DNA of 64,000 nt, from contig JAGRPI010000018.1 in NCBI GenBank assembly GCA_019449635.1, positions 62,001 through 126,000 on the forward strand, in the 5' to 3' direction. Shown one piece after another: positions 46,739 through 55,421 of this stretch (its first letter is position 1; each line of letters opens with the position of its first letter). This stretch comes from Candidatus Ferrigenium bremense. Its GTDB lineage: Bacteria > Pseudomonadota > Gammaproteobacteria > Burkholderiales > Gallionellaceae. The translations under genes were made by a program, and so were the position numbers. Under the pieces are notes generated by a model. It ran no database searches. It was not told where the DNA came from and saw only the letters and a list, made by a program, of their open reading frames with translations.

Positions 46739-47455
46739 ATGCGTCCCAGCCAGAGATCGCCTCATCAATTGCGCACCATCCGTATCACCCGCCGCTACAC
46801 CAAGCATGCCGAAGGCTCGGTGCTGATCGAATGCGGCGACACCAGGGTGATCTGCACCGCCAGCGTGGACGAGAAGGTCCCGCCGCACAAGAAGGGCAGC
46901 GGCGAGGGCTGGGTGACGGCAGAATACGGCATGTTGCCGCGTTCCACCAACGAGCGCATGGGGCGCGAGGCCGCCAAGGGCAAGCAGTCCGGGCGTACCC
47001 AGGAGATCCAGCGGCTGATCGGCCGCAGCCTGCGCGCCGTGGTTGATCTCGCCAAGCTCGGCGAGCGCACCATCGTGATCGATTGCGATGTGATCCAGGC
47101 CGACGGCGGCACGCGCACCGCCAGCATCACCGGCGCGTTCGTCGCGCTGCATGACGCGGTGAGCGGCTTGCTGAACAAAGGCAAGATTCAGGAATCCCCG
47201 CTCAAGGAGTTCATCGCCGCGATCTCGGTCGGCATCTACCAGGGCACGCCGGTGCTGGACCTGGATTATGCGGAAGACTCCGCCTGCGACACCGACATGA
47301 ACGTGGTGATGCTGGGCAACGGCCACTTCGTCGAGGTGCAGGGCACCGCGGAAGGCCATGCCTTCACCCGCGCCGAGATGGACGAGCTGCTGGAGCTGGC
47401 GAAGGCCGGCATCGAGCAGCTGATCGGGATGCAACGCGCCGCGCTGGCAGGATAG
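46739..47455 (+). CDS. rph: Ribonuclease PH
   Basis: A 238-residue phosphorolytic exoribonuclease that trims tRNA 3' ends. It starts [20 protein letters not shown] and has the conserved blocks [40 protein letters not shown] and [17 protein letters not shown] with the catalytic acidic residues. Full length. It precedes rdgB and hemW, the usual order, although a long repeat separates it from rdgB. Confidence 0.96.
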   Translation: MRPSQRSPHQLRTIRITRRYTKHAEGSVLIECGDTRVICTASVDEKVPPHKKGSGEGWVTAEYGMLPRSTNERMGREAAKGKQSGRTQEIQRLIGRSLRAVVDLAKLGERTIVIDCDVIQADGGTRTASITGAFVALHDAVSGLLNKGKIQESPLKEFIAAISVGIYQGTPVLDLDYAEDSACDTDMNVVMLGNGHFVEVQGTAEGHAFTRAEMDELLELAKAGIEQLIGMQRAALAG

Positions 47456-47481
47456 GCAAAAGCAGCCTTCCACAGATTACA

Positions 47482-47652
47482 CAGATTAAACGGATTGAAC
47501 GGTTGAGCTTTTAACCTAAAACGCAATTGAGCCACGGATGAACACGGATTTACACGGATGAGATACCAACCCCCTGACATGGAGGTTTTGTCCGTGTCTA
47601 TCCGTGTTCATCCGTGGCTGACTGAAGTTTTGGGTTCAATCCGTTTAATCTG
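47482..47652. repeat. Nested palindrome between rph and rdgB
   Basis: Outer perfect arms cagattaaacggattgaac (47482-47500) and its complement (47634-47652). Inner arms, gagccacggatgaacacgga (from 47529) and the right arm 47591-47621, pair imperfectly. It is the third double palindrome of this type in the window, with different sequences. Confidence 0.85.
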
Positions 47653-47666
47653 CGGACAAAACTAAC

Positions 47667-48263
47667 ATGAAAAAACTCGTCATCGCCTCCAACAATCCCG
47701 GCAAGCTGCGCGAATTCCAGAGGATGCTCGCACCGCTCGGCATCGAGGTGCTGACGCAGGCGCAACTCGGCATCAAAGAGGCCGAGGAGCCGCACTGCAC
47801 CTTCGTCGAGAATGCGCTGGCGAAGGCGCGCCATGTCAGCGCTGCCTCCGGCCTGCCCGCGCTCGCGGACGATTCCGGTATCTGCGTCGCGGCGCTGGGC
47901 GGCGCGCCCGGCGTGCAGTCGGCGCGCTATGCCGGCGACGATCCCAAGTCTGACACGCGCAACAACGAGAAGCTGCTGTACGCCATGCAGGGCGCGGCCG
48001 ACCGCCGCGCGCACTACTACTGCGTGCTGGTGCTGGTGCACCGGGCCGACGATCCGCAGCCCGTCATCGCCGAGGGCGAATGGCACGGTGAGATCGGTTT
48101 CGAGGAGCGCGGCTCGGGCGGCTTCGGCTACGACCCGCTGTTCCGGCTGCCTGACTTTGGCAAGACCGCCGCCGAGCTGTCGCACGACGAGAAGGCGCAG
48201 GTCAGCCACCGCGCCAAGGCGCTCAAGGTGCTGCTCGACAAGCTCCGCCTCGGCGACGCATGA
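47667..48263 (+). CDS. rdgB: XTP/dITP diphosphatase (RdgB/HAM1)
   Basis: A 198-residue enzyme that hydrolyses non-canonical purine nucleoside triphosphates to keep them out of DNA. Motifs: ASNNPGKLREFQ, ALADDSGICVAALGGAPGV, SGGFGYDPLFRLP and SHRAKAL. The stop overlaps the hemW start as ATGA, indicating coupled translation. Confidence 0.96.
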   Translation: MKKLVIASNNPGKLREFQRMLAPLGIEVLTQAQLGIKEAEEPHCTFVENALAKARHVSAASGLPALADDSGICVAALGGAPGVQSARYAGDDPKSDTRNNEKLLYAMQGAADRRAHYYCVLVLVHRADDPQPVIAEGEWHGEIGFEERGSGGFGYDPLFRLPDFGKTAAELSHDEKAQVSHRAKALKVLLDKLRLGDA

Positions 48264-49501
48264 CCCATCCGCTACAACCCGCCGGCCTCAAGGCGCAGGG
48301 AGTGAGCTTCAAGGCGACCCCGCCGCTCTCGCTGTACATCCACATCCCGTGGTGCGTGCGCAAATGCCCGTATTGCGACTTCAATTCGCACGAGATGCGC
48401 GGCGCTCCCTCTCCCTTGCAGGGAGAGGGCGGGGGAGAGGATAGAATCTCCGCGTCCCTCGAAAAGGAATATGTCGCCGCGCTGGTGCGCGACCTGGAGA
48501 TGGCCCTGCCGCTCATCTGGGGACGCCAGGTCTACACGGTGTTCTTTGGCGGCGGCACGCCCAGCCTGCTCTCCGGCGAGAGCGTCGCGGAGATCCTGCG
48601 CAACGTGCGCATGCTGCTGCCGCTCGACCTCGGCGCGGAGATCACGCTGGAAGCCAATCCCGGCACGGTGGAGGCGGAACGCTTTGCCGCCTACCGCGAC
48701 GCGGGCGTGAACCGTTTGTCGCTGGGCATCCAGAGTTTCAACGACGCACATCTCAAGGCGCTGGGGCGTATCCACAGCGCAGACGAGGCGAGACACGCGA
48801 TCACCATCGCGCAGCGGCATTTCGACAACCTCAACCTCGACCTGATGTACGCGCTGCCGCGGCAGACGCTGGGGCAGGCGCTGCAGGACGTGCAGACCGC
48901 ACTGGCGTTTTCGCCGCAGCACCTGTCCTGCTACCACCTGACGCTGGAGCCGAACACGCTGTTCTACCGCAACCCGCCCCCCTTGCCGGACGACGACGCG
49001 AGCAGCGAGATGCAGGGACGCATCGAGGAACTGCTCGCGGCGCATGGCTACGAACATTACGAGACCTCGGCGTTCGCGCAGCCGAATCGCCGTGCCAAAC
49101 ACAACCTCAACTACTGGCAGTTCGGCGATTACCTCGGCATCGGTGCAGGCGCGCACAGCAAGCTGAGTTTCCACGACAAGGTCATCCGCCAGGCGCGCCA
49201 TAGGCAGCCGCAGGCCTATCTCGATGCAGTGGCGCAGGGGAGTGCGGTGCAGGAGGAGCATGAAGTCGCGCCCTCCGATCTCGCCTTCGAATTCATGATG
49301 AACGCGCTGCGTTTGAATGAAGGCTTCGACAGCGCTCTGTTCCAGGAACGCACCAGCCTGCCGCTGCTCGGCATACGCCGCGAACTGGAGGAGGCCGAGC
49401 GACGCGGGTTGTTATTTCGGGATCATCAGCGCATCGCGCCGACCAGGCTGGGGCAGCGCTTCCTGAATGATCTGCTGGGGATATTTCTGGCGGAGAAATG
49501 A
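48260..49501 (+). CDS. hemW: Radical SAM heme chaperone HemW with in-frame repeat insertion
   Basis: A 413-residue HemW/HemN-like protein. The iron-sulfur motif C32-x3-C36-x2-C39 (PWCVRKCPYCDF) is intact, with VFFGGGTPSLL, EANPGTVEAERF and HKLSFHDK-like later motifs. Residues about 47-65 (GAPSPLQGEGGGEDRIS) are the translation of a dispersed repeat placed just after the cluster-binding loop. Normal HemW is about 15 to 20 residues shorter there. The frame remains intact, so it may still function in heme delivery. Confidence 0.92.
   Translation: MTHPLQPAGLKAQGVSFKATPPLSLYIHIPWCVRKCPYCDFNSHEMRGAPSPLQGEGGGEDRISASLEKEYVAALVRDLEMALPLIWGRQVYTVFFGGGTPSLLSGESVAEILRNVRMLLPLDLGAEITLEANPGTVEAERFAAYRDAGVNRLSLGIQSFNDAHLKALGRIHSADEARHAITIAQRHFDNLNLDLMYALPRQTLGQALQDVQTALAFSPQHLSCYHLTLEPNTLFYRNPPPLPDDDASSEMQGRIEELLAAHGYEHYETSAFAQPNRRAKHNLNYWQFGDYLGIGAGAHSKLSFHDKVIRQARHRQPQAYLDAVAQGSAVQEEHEVAPSDLAFEFMMNALRLNEGFDSALFQERTSLPLLGIRRELEEAERRGLLFRDHQRIAPTRLGQRFLNDLLGIFLAEK
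48400..48450. repeat. Dispersed repeat inserted in frame in hemW
   Basis: ctccctctcccttgcaggga with the complementary gggagagggcgggggagagg forms a short hairpin. It is related to repeats at 21129 and 24919. Confidence 0.8.
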
Positions 49502-49529
49502 GGTTGGAAAATTTGGCACTTCGCACAGA

Positions 49530-49644
49530 CCGTTCGCGGTGAGGTATCGAACCGCCTCCTCAGCCGGTTCACCCTTCGATACCTGATATGACTACTAGCC
49601 ATTCGACCAGGCTGCCAGAAAACACCAGCCAAGTCACTGGTTAT
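49530..49644. repeat. REP-like hairpin plus third copy of the 60-base repeat
   Basis: A diverged GTTCGC...GAGGTATCGA hairpin (49530-49584) abuts a copy of the 60-base unit (49585-49644) that is also found twice inside the KTSC gene. Both lie between the converging hemW and trmB genes. Confidence 0.78.
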
Positions 49645-49668
49645 CAGGGCGAACGGATGCATGAAGTC

Positions 49669-50370
49669 TTAAGGGGTAGGCTTCCGGCGGAACATCAGGT
49701 CCCACACCCCATGCCCCAGCCTCAGGCCGCGCTGCTCGAATTTGGTGAGCGGGCGGTAGGCTGGGCGCGGTGCGTAATCAGCAGCGGTGTTCTCCAGCAG
49801 CGGCTCCGCGCTCAGTACGCGCAATACCTGCTCGGCATAGTCCTGCCAGTCGGTGGCGACATGGAGGTAGCCGCCGGGCCTGAGCTTTTGCACCAGTTGC
49901 GCGACGAACGGCGCCTGGATCAGGCGGCGTTTGTTGTGGCGCGCCTTGTGCCACGGGTCGGGGAAGAAGATATGCACGCCATCCAGCGTTGCGTCGCCGA
50001 GCATGTCGCGCAGCACTTCCACCGCATCGTGCTGGATGATGCGGATGTTGGGTATCTGTTGCAAATCGATCAGCTTGAGCAGGTTGCCCACGCCCGGCGT
50101 GTGCACCTCGAGCGCGAGGTAGTCGTTTCCGGGATGAGTCTGCGCGATGGTCGCGGTGCTGTCGCCCATGCCGAAGCCGATCTCCAGGATCTTGGGCGCA
50201 GTCCGCCCGAAGGCACTATCCAGGTCGAGCGGCTGCGCGGCGTAGGGGATGCCGAAACGCGGCAGCAGCGTGTCGCAGGCGCGCTGCTGTGCGGACGAGA
50301 CGCGGCCCTGGCGCAGCACGTAGCTGCGGATGTGGCGTTTGCTGAGGTCTGTTTTTGGGGCTTCAGTCAT
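49669..50370 (-). CDS. trmB: tRNA (guanine-46-N7)-methyltransferase
   Basis: A 233-residue SAM enzyme making m7G46 in tRNA. SAM motif [32 protein letters not shown], and the substrate-binding block [19 protein letters not shown] are clear. Standard length. It lies downstream of thiG on the same strand, separated by a REP cluster. Confidence 0.96.
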   Translation of the reverse strand: MTEAPKTDLSKRHIRSYVLRQGRVSSAQQRACDTLLPRFGIPYAAQPLDLDSAFGRTAPKILEIGFGMGDSTATIAQTHPGNDYLALEVHTPGVGNLLKLIDLQQIPNIRIIQHDAVEVLRDMLGDATLDGVHIFFPDPWHKARHNKRRLIQAPFVAQLVQKLRPGGYLHVATDWQDYAEQVLRVLSAEPLLENTAADYAPRPAYRPLTKFEQRGLRLGHGVWDLMFRRKPTP

Positions 50371-50391
50371 GATGGCTACTCGGCTCTCTCT

Positions 50392-50492
50392 GGCCGTTCG
50401 CCATGAGCCTGTCGAAGGGTGGGCGGCCAGAGAATCCGTTCATGCTTCGACAAGCCTGTCCTGAGCAATGTCGAAGGGCTCAGCACGAACGG
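50392..50492. repeat. REP-like cluster between thiG and trmB
   Basis: Three arms of the GTTCGCC.TGAG family: gttcgccatgagcctgtcga, then ttcgacaagcctgtcctgag, then tcgaagggctcagcacgaac. It looks like one hairpin with an extra internal half-site. Confidence 0.85.
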
Positions 50493-50501
50493 AAAATTCG
50501 T

Positions 50502-51296
50502 TTAGCTGCGCGTCGAGCTGATGATTCCAGCCGTCGGCGAACTCGGGCTGGCGCTGTACAGTTTCTTCGGCATGCGTCCGGCGAGATACGCCTCGCGCCC
50601 GGCCTCTACGGCCTTCTTCATCGCGCCGGCCATCAGCACCGGGTTCTGCGCGGCGGCGATCGCGGTGTTCATCAGCACGCCGTCGCAGCCCAACTCCATC
50701 GCAATGGCGGCGTCCGATGCGGTGCCGACGCCCGCATCCACGATCACCGGCACCTGTACGCGCTCCATGACGAGCTGCAAATTCCACGGGTTGAGGATGC
50801 CCATGCCGGAGCCAATTAATGATGCCAGCGGCATGATCGCGACGCAGCCGATGTCTTCGAGCTGCTTGGCGATGATCGGGTCGTCCGAGGTGTAGACCAT
50901 CACCTGGAAGCCTTCCGCGACCAGCGTCTTCGCGGCAGCGAGGGTCTCGACCACGTTGGGGTACAGCGACTGCGGGTCGCCCAGCACCTCCAGCTTGACC
51001 AGGTTGTGTCCATCCAATAATTCGCGTGCCAGCCGCAGCGTGCGCACCGCGTCGTCGGCGGTGTAGCAGCCCGCGGTGTTGGGCAGGTAGGTGAATTTCG
51101 ACGGCGGCACGGAATCGAGAAGGTTGGGTTCGTTGGCGTTCTGCCCGAGGTTGGTGCGGCGGATCGCCACCGTGACGATCTCCGCCCCGCTCGCGTCCAG
51201 CGCCGCGCGGGTCTCGGCGAAGTCCTTGTACTTGCCCGTGCCGACCAGCAGCCGGGAGGAGTAGCTCTTGCCTGCAATGATGAGTTTGTCGTTCAT
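50502..51296 (-). CDS. thiG: Thiazole synthase
   Basis: A 264-residue enzyme that builds the thiazole phosphate of thiamine with sulfur carried by ThiS. It starts [33 protein letters not shown] holds the candidate Schiff-base Lys, and [20 protein letters not shown] the phosphate-binding loop. The start at 51296 sits 8 bases after AGGAA. An ATG two codons earlier and the longer frame from 51353 are less likely. thiS is upstream, separated by a REP cluster. Confidence 0.95.
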   Translation of the reverse strand: MNDKLIIAGKSYSSRLLVGTGKYKDFAETRAALDASGAEIVTVAIRRTNLGQNANEPNLLDSVPPSKFTYLPNTAGCYTADDAVRTLRLARELLDGHNLVKLEVLGDPQSLYPNVVETLAAAKTLVAEGFQVMVYTSDDPIIAKQLEDIGCVAIMPLASLIGSGMGILNPWNLQLVMERVQVPVIVDAGVGTASDAAIAMELGCDGVLMNTAIAAAQNPVLMAGAMKKAVEAGREAYLAGRMPKKLYSASPSSPTAGIISSTRS

Positions 51297-51376
51297 TTCC
51301 ATATTCCTGTTTAATCTATTTGAACCACTTTTCATGGCGTGAATTTTATCCATTCGGCCAAATCAAAGTCTGAATC

Positions 51377-51489
51377 CCGTTCGCCCTGAGGTATCGAAGG
51401 GTGAATGGGATGCTTCGACAAGCTCGGGATGGGCTTCGATAAGCCTAGCGTACCCTGTGCTGAGCTTGTCGAAGCATCAGCCCGAACGG
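51377..51489. repeat. Compound REP-like cluster between thiS and thiG
   Basis: Combines both arm types: gttcgccctgaggtatcgaa at the left end, internal ttcgacaagctcgg and tgagcttgtcgaa, and cagcccgaacgg at the right. It could fold as nested stems inside the thiS-thiG transcript. Confidence 0.85.
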
Positions 51490-51504
51490 TAAAAGGAGCA
51501 GCGG

Positions 51505-51708
51505 TCAGCCGCCGCCCACCGCGACGACGATCTCCAGCCGGTCGCCCTCCGCCAGTTGCTGCGCCGTGAAGCTGCTGCGTGGCACGATCTCGCCGTTGCG
51601 TTCCAGCGCGATACGCTTGCCGGCCAGCCCCATCTCCTCGATGAGAGCGGCAAAGCTGATGGCTTGCGGGAATTGGCGTGTCGCGCCGTTGATGCTGACC
51701 GTTATCAC
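51505..51708 (-). CDS. thiS: Sulfur carrier protein ThiS
   Basis: A 67-residue ubiquitin-like protein starting MITVSINGATRQFP and ending VVAVGGG. The C-terminal Gly-Gly is adenylated and then thiocarboxylated to give sulfur to ThiG. Length is typical. It lies on the same strand as thiG. The 52-base gap to the divergent tRNA gene leaves no room for a TPP riboswitch. Confidence 0.93.
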   Translation of the reverse strand: MITVSINGATRQFPQAISFAALIEEMGLAGKRIALERNGEIVPRSSFTAQQLAEGDRLEIVVAVGGG

Positions 51709-51760
51709 TTTGGGATTCTCTGAATTGCCGTGTTAAAATGCGACCCGCATTCTACACCAG

Positions 51761-51834
51761 GCGGGTGTAGTTCAATGGTAGAACGGCAGCTTCCCAAGCT
51801 GCATACGACGGTTCGATCCCGTTCACCCGCTCCA
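51761..51834 (+). tRNA. tRNA-Gly (anticodon CCC)
   Basis: Acceptor stem gcgggtg/cacccgc, D-arm agttcaatggtagaac, anticodon stem gcagc/gctgc around loop ttcccaa (anticodon CCC), T-arm with gttcgatcc, discriminator T and encoded CCA at the 3' end. 74 bases. It reads GGG codons. Confidence 0.95.
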
Positions 51835-51980
51835 TTCCTTGCGCCGTGTTCGCGGCATCTTCCCCTGCAAAATAGGCCTTTCGGCATATGGTTTTCGATG
51901 CAAAGCTCGGGTACGGTTGCGACCGACGTTACGGCGTTTTTGCCGTCTATTTTACGTTAGCCCACACGCTAGGAGTTGAA

Positions 51981-52043
51981 GTGACCGATCCCGAATTGTT
52001 GCGCATTGCGAACGACTCTGGCTTTCCTCTACAGCCCGCGTAG
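51981..52043 (+). pseudogene. Possible 5' fragment of a truncated gene
   Basis: An AGGAG motif 6 bases before GTG opens a frame reading MTDPELLRIANDSGFPLQPA that stops at the first bases of a dispersed repeat (cgtagggcg, 52039). The good ribosome site and protein-like sequence suggest a gene whose remainder was lost at the repeat. I do not recognise it. The rest of the 51835-52171 gap holds only the repeat below. Confidence 0.35.
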
Positions 52044-52150
52044 GGCGTATTAGACGCAGCCGTAATGCGCCGGATGTTTTGCGTGTTTTCATGCGGCGCA
52101 ATGCGCTTCGCCCTTCGACTATGCTCAGGACAGGCTTATTGCCGCCCTAC
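52039..52150. repeat. CGTAGGGCG-type dispersed repeat containing a REP fragment
   Basis: Ends cgtagggcg and cgccctac with inner gcggcgcaatgcgc, as in 24961-25048. Bases 52111-52137 (cccttcgactatgctcagga...) are a half-site of the GTTCGCCCTGAG family lying inside it. Confidence 0.72.
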
Positions 52151-52171
52151 CTGATGCAATAGAATTTCCCG

Positions 52172-53113
52172 CTACTTGATCCGATACAGCCGCTTCTCCA
52201 GCGTCTTGCCCTTCACTCCGTCGAAGCGGTCGTCCATCGCTCTGCCGAGCTTGCCGAGGCGGTCGTCGGGATGCGGGTGGGTCTTGAACAGCAGCGCGAC
52301 GTCGCCGTCGTCCCTGGAGAAATGGCCGATCTGCTGCAGCACCGCGGGCAGGCCGAAGGAGTCGTAGCCGGCGCGCGTGGCGAGCACCACGGCGATGCGG
52401 TCGGCCTCGAACTCGGCGTCCTTGTCGAGCGAGCGCGACACGATCTCCGCGCCGCTGCCGATCAGGCTCTGCACCTTGTCGCTGCCGCCGACGTTCTTCG
52501 CGACGAGCTGGCTGCCGAGGTCGATCAGCTTGCTCTGCTGCAATATCTTCAGGTGGTGCTGGCGAATCACGTGGCCGACCTCATGCGCCAGCACTCCGGC
52601 CAGCTCGGCCTCGCTCTGCAGCAGGCGGTACAGGCCCTTGGTGACGAAGATGTAGCCGCCGGGCGCGGCGAAGGCGTTCACGTCGTTCGAATCGATCACG
52701 CCGAAATGCCATTCCAGGTCGGGGCGCTCGCTCTGGTTCGCGACCCAGCGGCCGACGTTGTTGACGTATTTCTGCAGCTTCGCGTCCTTGACCAGTGGGG
52801 CTGCGCCGAGCAGGTTGCCGGCGATCTGCCGGCCGATGGCGACCTCCTCCTCGACCGGGGTGGCGGGCTTGCCGGTCACCTGCTGCTGCACACCCTGCTT
52901 TATCGTGTTCAGCAGTTGTTGTTCGAAGGGGTTCGCGGCCCAGGCGGTAGTGGAGCACAGCGCGAACAGTAAAACTCCTGCTGCCTTGGCCAGCTTCATC
53001 CATAAATCCGTTCGCATTGAGCCTGTCGGAATGCGTGCGGTTTCATGTGCTTCGACAGGCTCAGCACGAACGGTGGTTGGGTTTGACTGCATCGAAAGTG
53101 ATTGGATGTTCAT
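52172..53113 (-). CDS. Exported M48-family metalloprotease with REP-encoded N-terminal segment
   Basis: A zinc metalloprotease with HEVGH in LAGVLAHEVGHVIRQHH and a downstream EFEADRIAV, the M48 signature (BepA/LoiP-like). An AGGAG motif 8 bases before the ATG at 53113 makes this the best start (313 residues). Residues about 12-37 (TTVRAEPVEAHETARIPTG) are the translation of a REP hairpin, followed by a normal signal core MKLAKAAGVLLFALCSTTAWA. An ATG at 52999 would give that signal peptide directly but has no good ribosome site. Last gene of the MFS/CHASE2/SH3/M48 series. Confidence 0.85.
   Translation of the reverse strand: MNIQSLSMQSNPTTVRAEPVEAHETARIPTGSMRTDLWMKLAKAAGVLLFALCSTTAWAANPFEQQLLNTIKQGVQQQVTGKPATPVEEEVAIGRQIAGNLLGAAPLVKDAKLQKYVNNVGRWVANQSERPDLEWHFGVIDSNDVNAFAAPGGYIFVTKGLYRLLQSEAELAGVLAHEVGHVIRQHHLKILQQSKLIDLGSQLVAKNVGGSDKVQSLIGSGAEIVSRSLDKDAEFEADRIAVVLATRAGYDSFGLPAVLQQIGHFSRDDGDVALLFKTHPHPDDRLGKLGRAMDDRFDGVKGKTLEKRLYRIK
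53009..53073. repeat. REP-like hairpin inside the 5' coding region of the M48 gene
   Basis: Arms gttcgcattgagcctgtcgg and cttcgacaggctcagcacga. Read on the minus strand it stays in frame with the protease gene. Confidence 0.85.
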
Positions 53114-53124
53114 TGTGGCTCCTC

Positions 53125-53721
53125 TCATTTCGGCGCGGGCAGGTAATCGAAGGGGCGCGCGGCAAGCTTGCCCGCGGCGGCGAACTTCGTCGCAGCGGCC
53201 TTGCCGGTCGCGTAGGATTCGGCGCGCTTCAGTTCGGCCTCGTTGAACCTGGCCGCCTTTAGTTCCTCCTCGTTCAGGCCGCGGATGCCGGTGGTCGCGA
53301 CCACCTTGCCGGTGCCGGCTCGCCCCGAGGCCAGGGCGAGCACGCCGGAAGCGTCGCCGCCGCCCTTGCGCGCGTCGCCCTTGCGGATGCTCAGCATGCG
53401 CACCCAGCCCTTGCCCTTGGCGCTCTTCACCTGGTACCAGCCCCCGTCCTTCCTGAGGATGTCCACCTTGTCGCCCGCCGCCAGCGCCGCGACCGTCTTC
53501 GCGTCGCGGAACGGCTCGGTCTTGAGCTCGTCGCCCTTGATGGCCGTGCCGCTCTCGGCGGCGTGCAGCGCCCCGCTCAGCAGCAGTGCGCAAATCATCA
53601 ATAAGACCGATATGGCGCGAGCCAAATAGCCCGTTCGCCCTGAGGTATCGAAGGGTAAACAGTATGCCCATGCCGGGCTTCGATACCTCAGCCCGAACGG
53701 ATGTAGTTGGGTCTTGTTCAT
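53125..53721 (-). CDS. Exported SH3-domain protein with REP-encoded N-terminal segment
   Basis: A 198-residue protein. After the signal core ARAISVLLMICALLLSGALHA comes a bacterial SH3 domain (about 65-120, VAALAAGDKVDILRKDGGWYQVKSAKGKGWV) and an Ala-rich C-terminus. Between the start MNKTQ and the signal core lie about 28 residues (PFGLRYRSPAWAYCLPFDTS) encoded by a REP hairpin. GGAGAGGA precedes the ATG at 53721, which overlaps the CHASE2 stop (ATGA). Probably periplasmic, acting with the adjacent M48 protease. Confidence 0.82.
   Translation of the reverse strand: MNKTQLHPFGLRYRSPAWAYCLPFDTSGRTGYLARAISVLLMICALLLSGALHAAESGTAIKGDELKTEPFRDAKTVAALAAGDKVDILRKDGGWYQVKSAKGKGWVRMLSIRKGDARKGGGDASGVLALASGRAGTGKVVATTGIRGLNEEELKAARFNEAELKRAESYATGKAAATKFAAAGKLAARPFDYLPAPK
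53631..53700. repeat. REP-like hairpin inside the 5' coding region of the SH3 gene
   Basis: Arms cgttcgccctgaggtatcga and ggcttcgatacctcagcccg with a 20-base middle. In frame with the SH3 gene on the minus strand. Confidence 0.88.
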
Positions 53722-55421
53722 GTCGGTTTCCTCTCCTGCTTGTCCCATTCCAGCAAAGCCTCGGCGAACATCACACGCCAGCCGGCGCGAGCCGCGTCGC
53801 CCCCGGCAATATGTCCGTGATAGACGAAGTGGCTGGCCGCATTATCCGGCTGGGCGAGATAGCGGCGCAACACGGTCGGCAATGCGGCCAGCAGCGCGTC
53901 GATGTCGCGCCGGATCGCTTCCTGCGCCTCGCCGTTTCCGGCCTCGGCGACCCACGACACCGCCAGCGTGTACTCGAACAGGTTCCACAGGCCCCTCTGC
54001 TCGCCGCTCAGTGCCTCGACGCTCTTGACGACCCGGCCGGTCTTCAGCAGCGCCTGGCAGATCCGGGTGAGCGCGACGGGGCGGATCACGTTGCGCGCGG
54101 TGTCCAGCCGGACCAGCAGCAGGGTGGCCTGCAATTCCCCGCTGCGCGTCGCCGCCGCGCGCACCATGCTGCGTTCCAGCGCCCGCCAGGTCGCCGTCGA
54201 ATACAGGCGCGCCAGCGTGAAGAACGCCACGCCCACCGTGACCGGGCCGGTGAGGTTGATGTAGGTGGTGGTGAGGTTGATGCTCGCGTAGCTGATGCCA
54301 ATCAGGACGAACTGCGACAAGCCGAATGCGCGGTCGATCTTGTCGCGCCCCGTGTCGCGGTAGAAGCTCCATGCGGTCAGCCAGACGATGGCCAGCGTGA
54401 GCAGCAGGTAGGGGAAGCGTGCCTCGGGGTAACGCAGCGCGTCGCCGTGCTTGAAGTTGTCGATCGCCGTGGCGAGGATTTCCACGCCGGGGTGCATCTT
54501 GTCCAGCGGCGTCGCCTTGATGTCGAACAGGCTGGGCGCGGTCGAGCCGATGATGACGATCTTGCCCTTGAATTCGTCCTGCGGGCGCATCTTCTCCTTG
54601 CTCGTCATGTCGGCGAACACGTCGCTGAAGCTGACGTAGCGGTAGGTGAACGGCTTGCCGCGCCAGTTGAGCAGCACGCGCTGGGCGGTTGGTTCGTCCC
54701 AGCCCAGTTCGCGCGCGACGCGCGCCGGCAGCGAGGGCAGCTTCCAGCCGTAGTCTTCGCGGTACACCATGTATTCGCGCGCCACGTTGTCGGCATCCGG
54801 ATAGATGTTGTGCAGGCCGAGGCGGCCGCCGTCGAGTGCGGCCTGGAAGTGCGGCAGCACCACCGCTACGGTCGCGTCCGCCTGCGCGCCGGGCAGCGGC
54901 GTCACGCCGGGGATCATGGACGGCTTGACCTGGCTCAGCTTGTCGCTCGCGGGATCGAGCCGCAGCATCGGGAAGAAGGTGTTGTTCGTCGCGGCGATGG
55001 CGTCGTTGAAGTAGGCGTCGCTGTCCGGGTTGTACACGTCGGCGTCGCTGAACAGGATGTCGAACACCACCGCCCTGGGCTGCTGCTTCTCGACCTGCTC
55101 GACGAACTCGCCGAGCACCTGGCGCGGCCACGGCCAGCGTCCGTAGTCCCTGGCCATCGCCGCGAGGCTCGCCTCGTTGATGTCCACGATGACGATATCC
55201 GGGTCGGGCTTGGGCACGATAAGGCGATAGCGCACCATCGCGTCGAATGTCGCCTGGCGCATCTCGCCGGTGAAATGCAGCACCGTGGTGTCGAGCACCG
55301 CGAACACCGTGAACAGTCCGGCGAGGTAGAGGTAGAAGCTTTGCTTCCAGAGCTGCGCGATGCGCTCGGAGAGCTTGGTGCGCCAGCGCAGCAACTGGTT
55401 GACGATCTGTTTCCGGTTCAT
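53718..55421 (-). CDS. CHASE2-domain membrane protein
   Basis: A 567-residue protein: N-terminal membrane segment (about 28-48), a large periplasmic CHASE2 domain (about 70-320, with PDIVIVDINEASLAAM and KGKIVIIGSTAPSLFD), then three membrane segments (about 330-400) and a cytosolic part of about 165 residues. CHASE2 proteins normally end in a cyclase, kinase or GGDEF domain. None of these motifs is visible here, so the output is unknown. Its start overlaps the MFS stop and its stop overlaps the SH3 start, both by 4 bases. Confidence 0.88.
   Translation of the reverse strand: MNRKQIVNQLLRWRTKLSERIAQLWKQSFYLYLAGLFTVFAVLDTTVLHFTGEMRQATFDAMVRYRLIVPKPDPDIVIVDINEASLAAMARDYGRWPWPRQVLGEFVEQVEKQQPRAVVFDILFSDADVYNPDSDAYFNDAIAATNNTFFPMLRLDPASDKLSQVKPSMIPGVTPLPGAQADATVAVVLPHFQAALDGGRLGLHNIYPDADNVAREYMVYREDYGWKLPSLPARVARELGWDEPTAQRVLLNWRGKPFTYRYVSFSDVFADMTSKEKMRPQDEFKGKIVIIGSTAPSLFDIKATPLDKMHPGVEILATAIDNFKHGDALRYPEARFPYLLLTLAIVWLTAWSFYRDTGRDKIDRAFGLSQFVLIGISYASINLTTTYINLTGPVTVGVAFFTLARLYSTATWRALERSMVRAAATRSGELQATLLLVRLDTARNVIRPVALTRICQALLKTGRVVKSVEALSGEQRGLWNLFEYTLAVSWVAEAGNGEAQEAIRRDIDALLAALPTVLRRYLAQPDNAASHFVYHGHIAGGDAARAGWRVMFAEALLEWDKQERKPT

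Noticed and set aside
51709-51760. A TPP riboswitch upstream of thiS
   Set aside because: Only 52 bases separate thiS from the divergent tRNA gene, and no THI-box sequence is visible.
52172-53671. Extension of the M48 protease gene to a 499-codon frame
   Set aside because: The first 186 codons run through the SH3 gene, which is read in another frame with a clear signal peptide and SH3 domain. The good ribosome site is at 53113.
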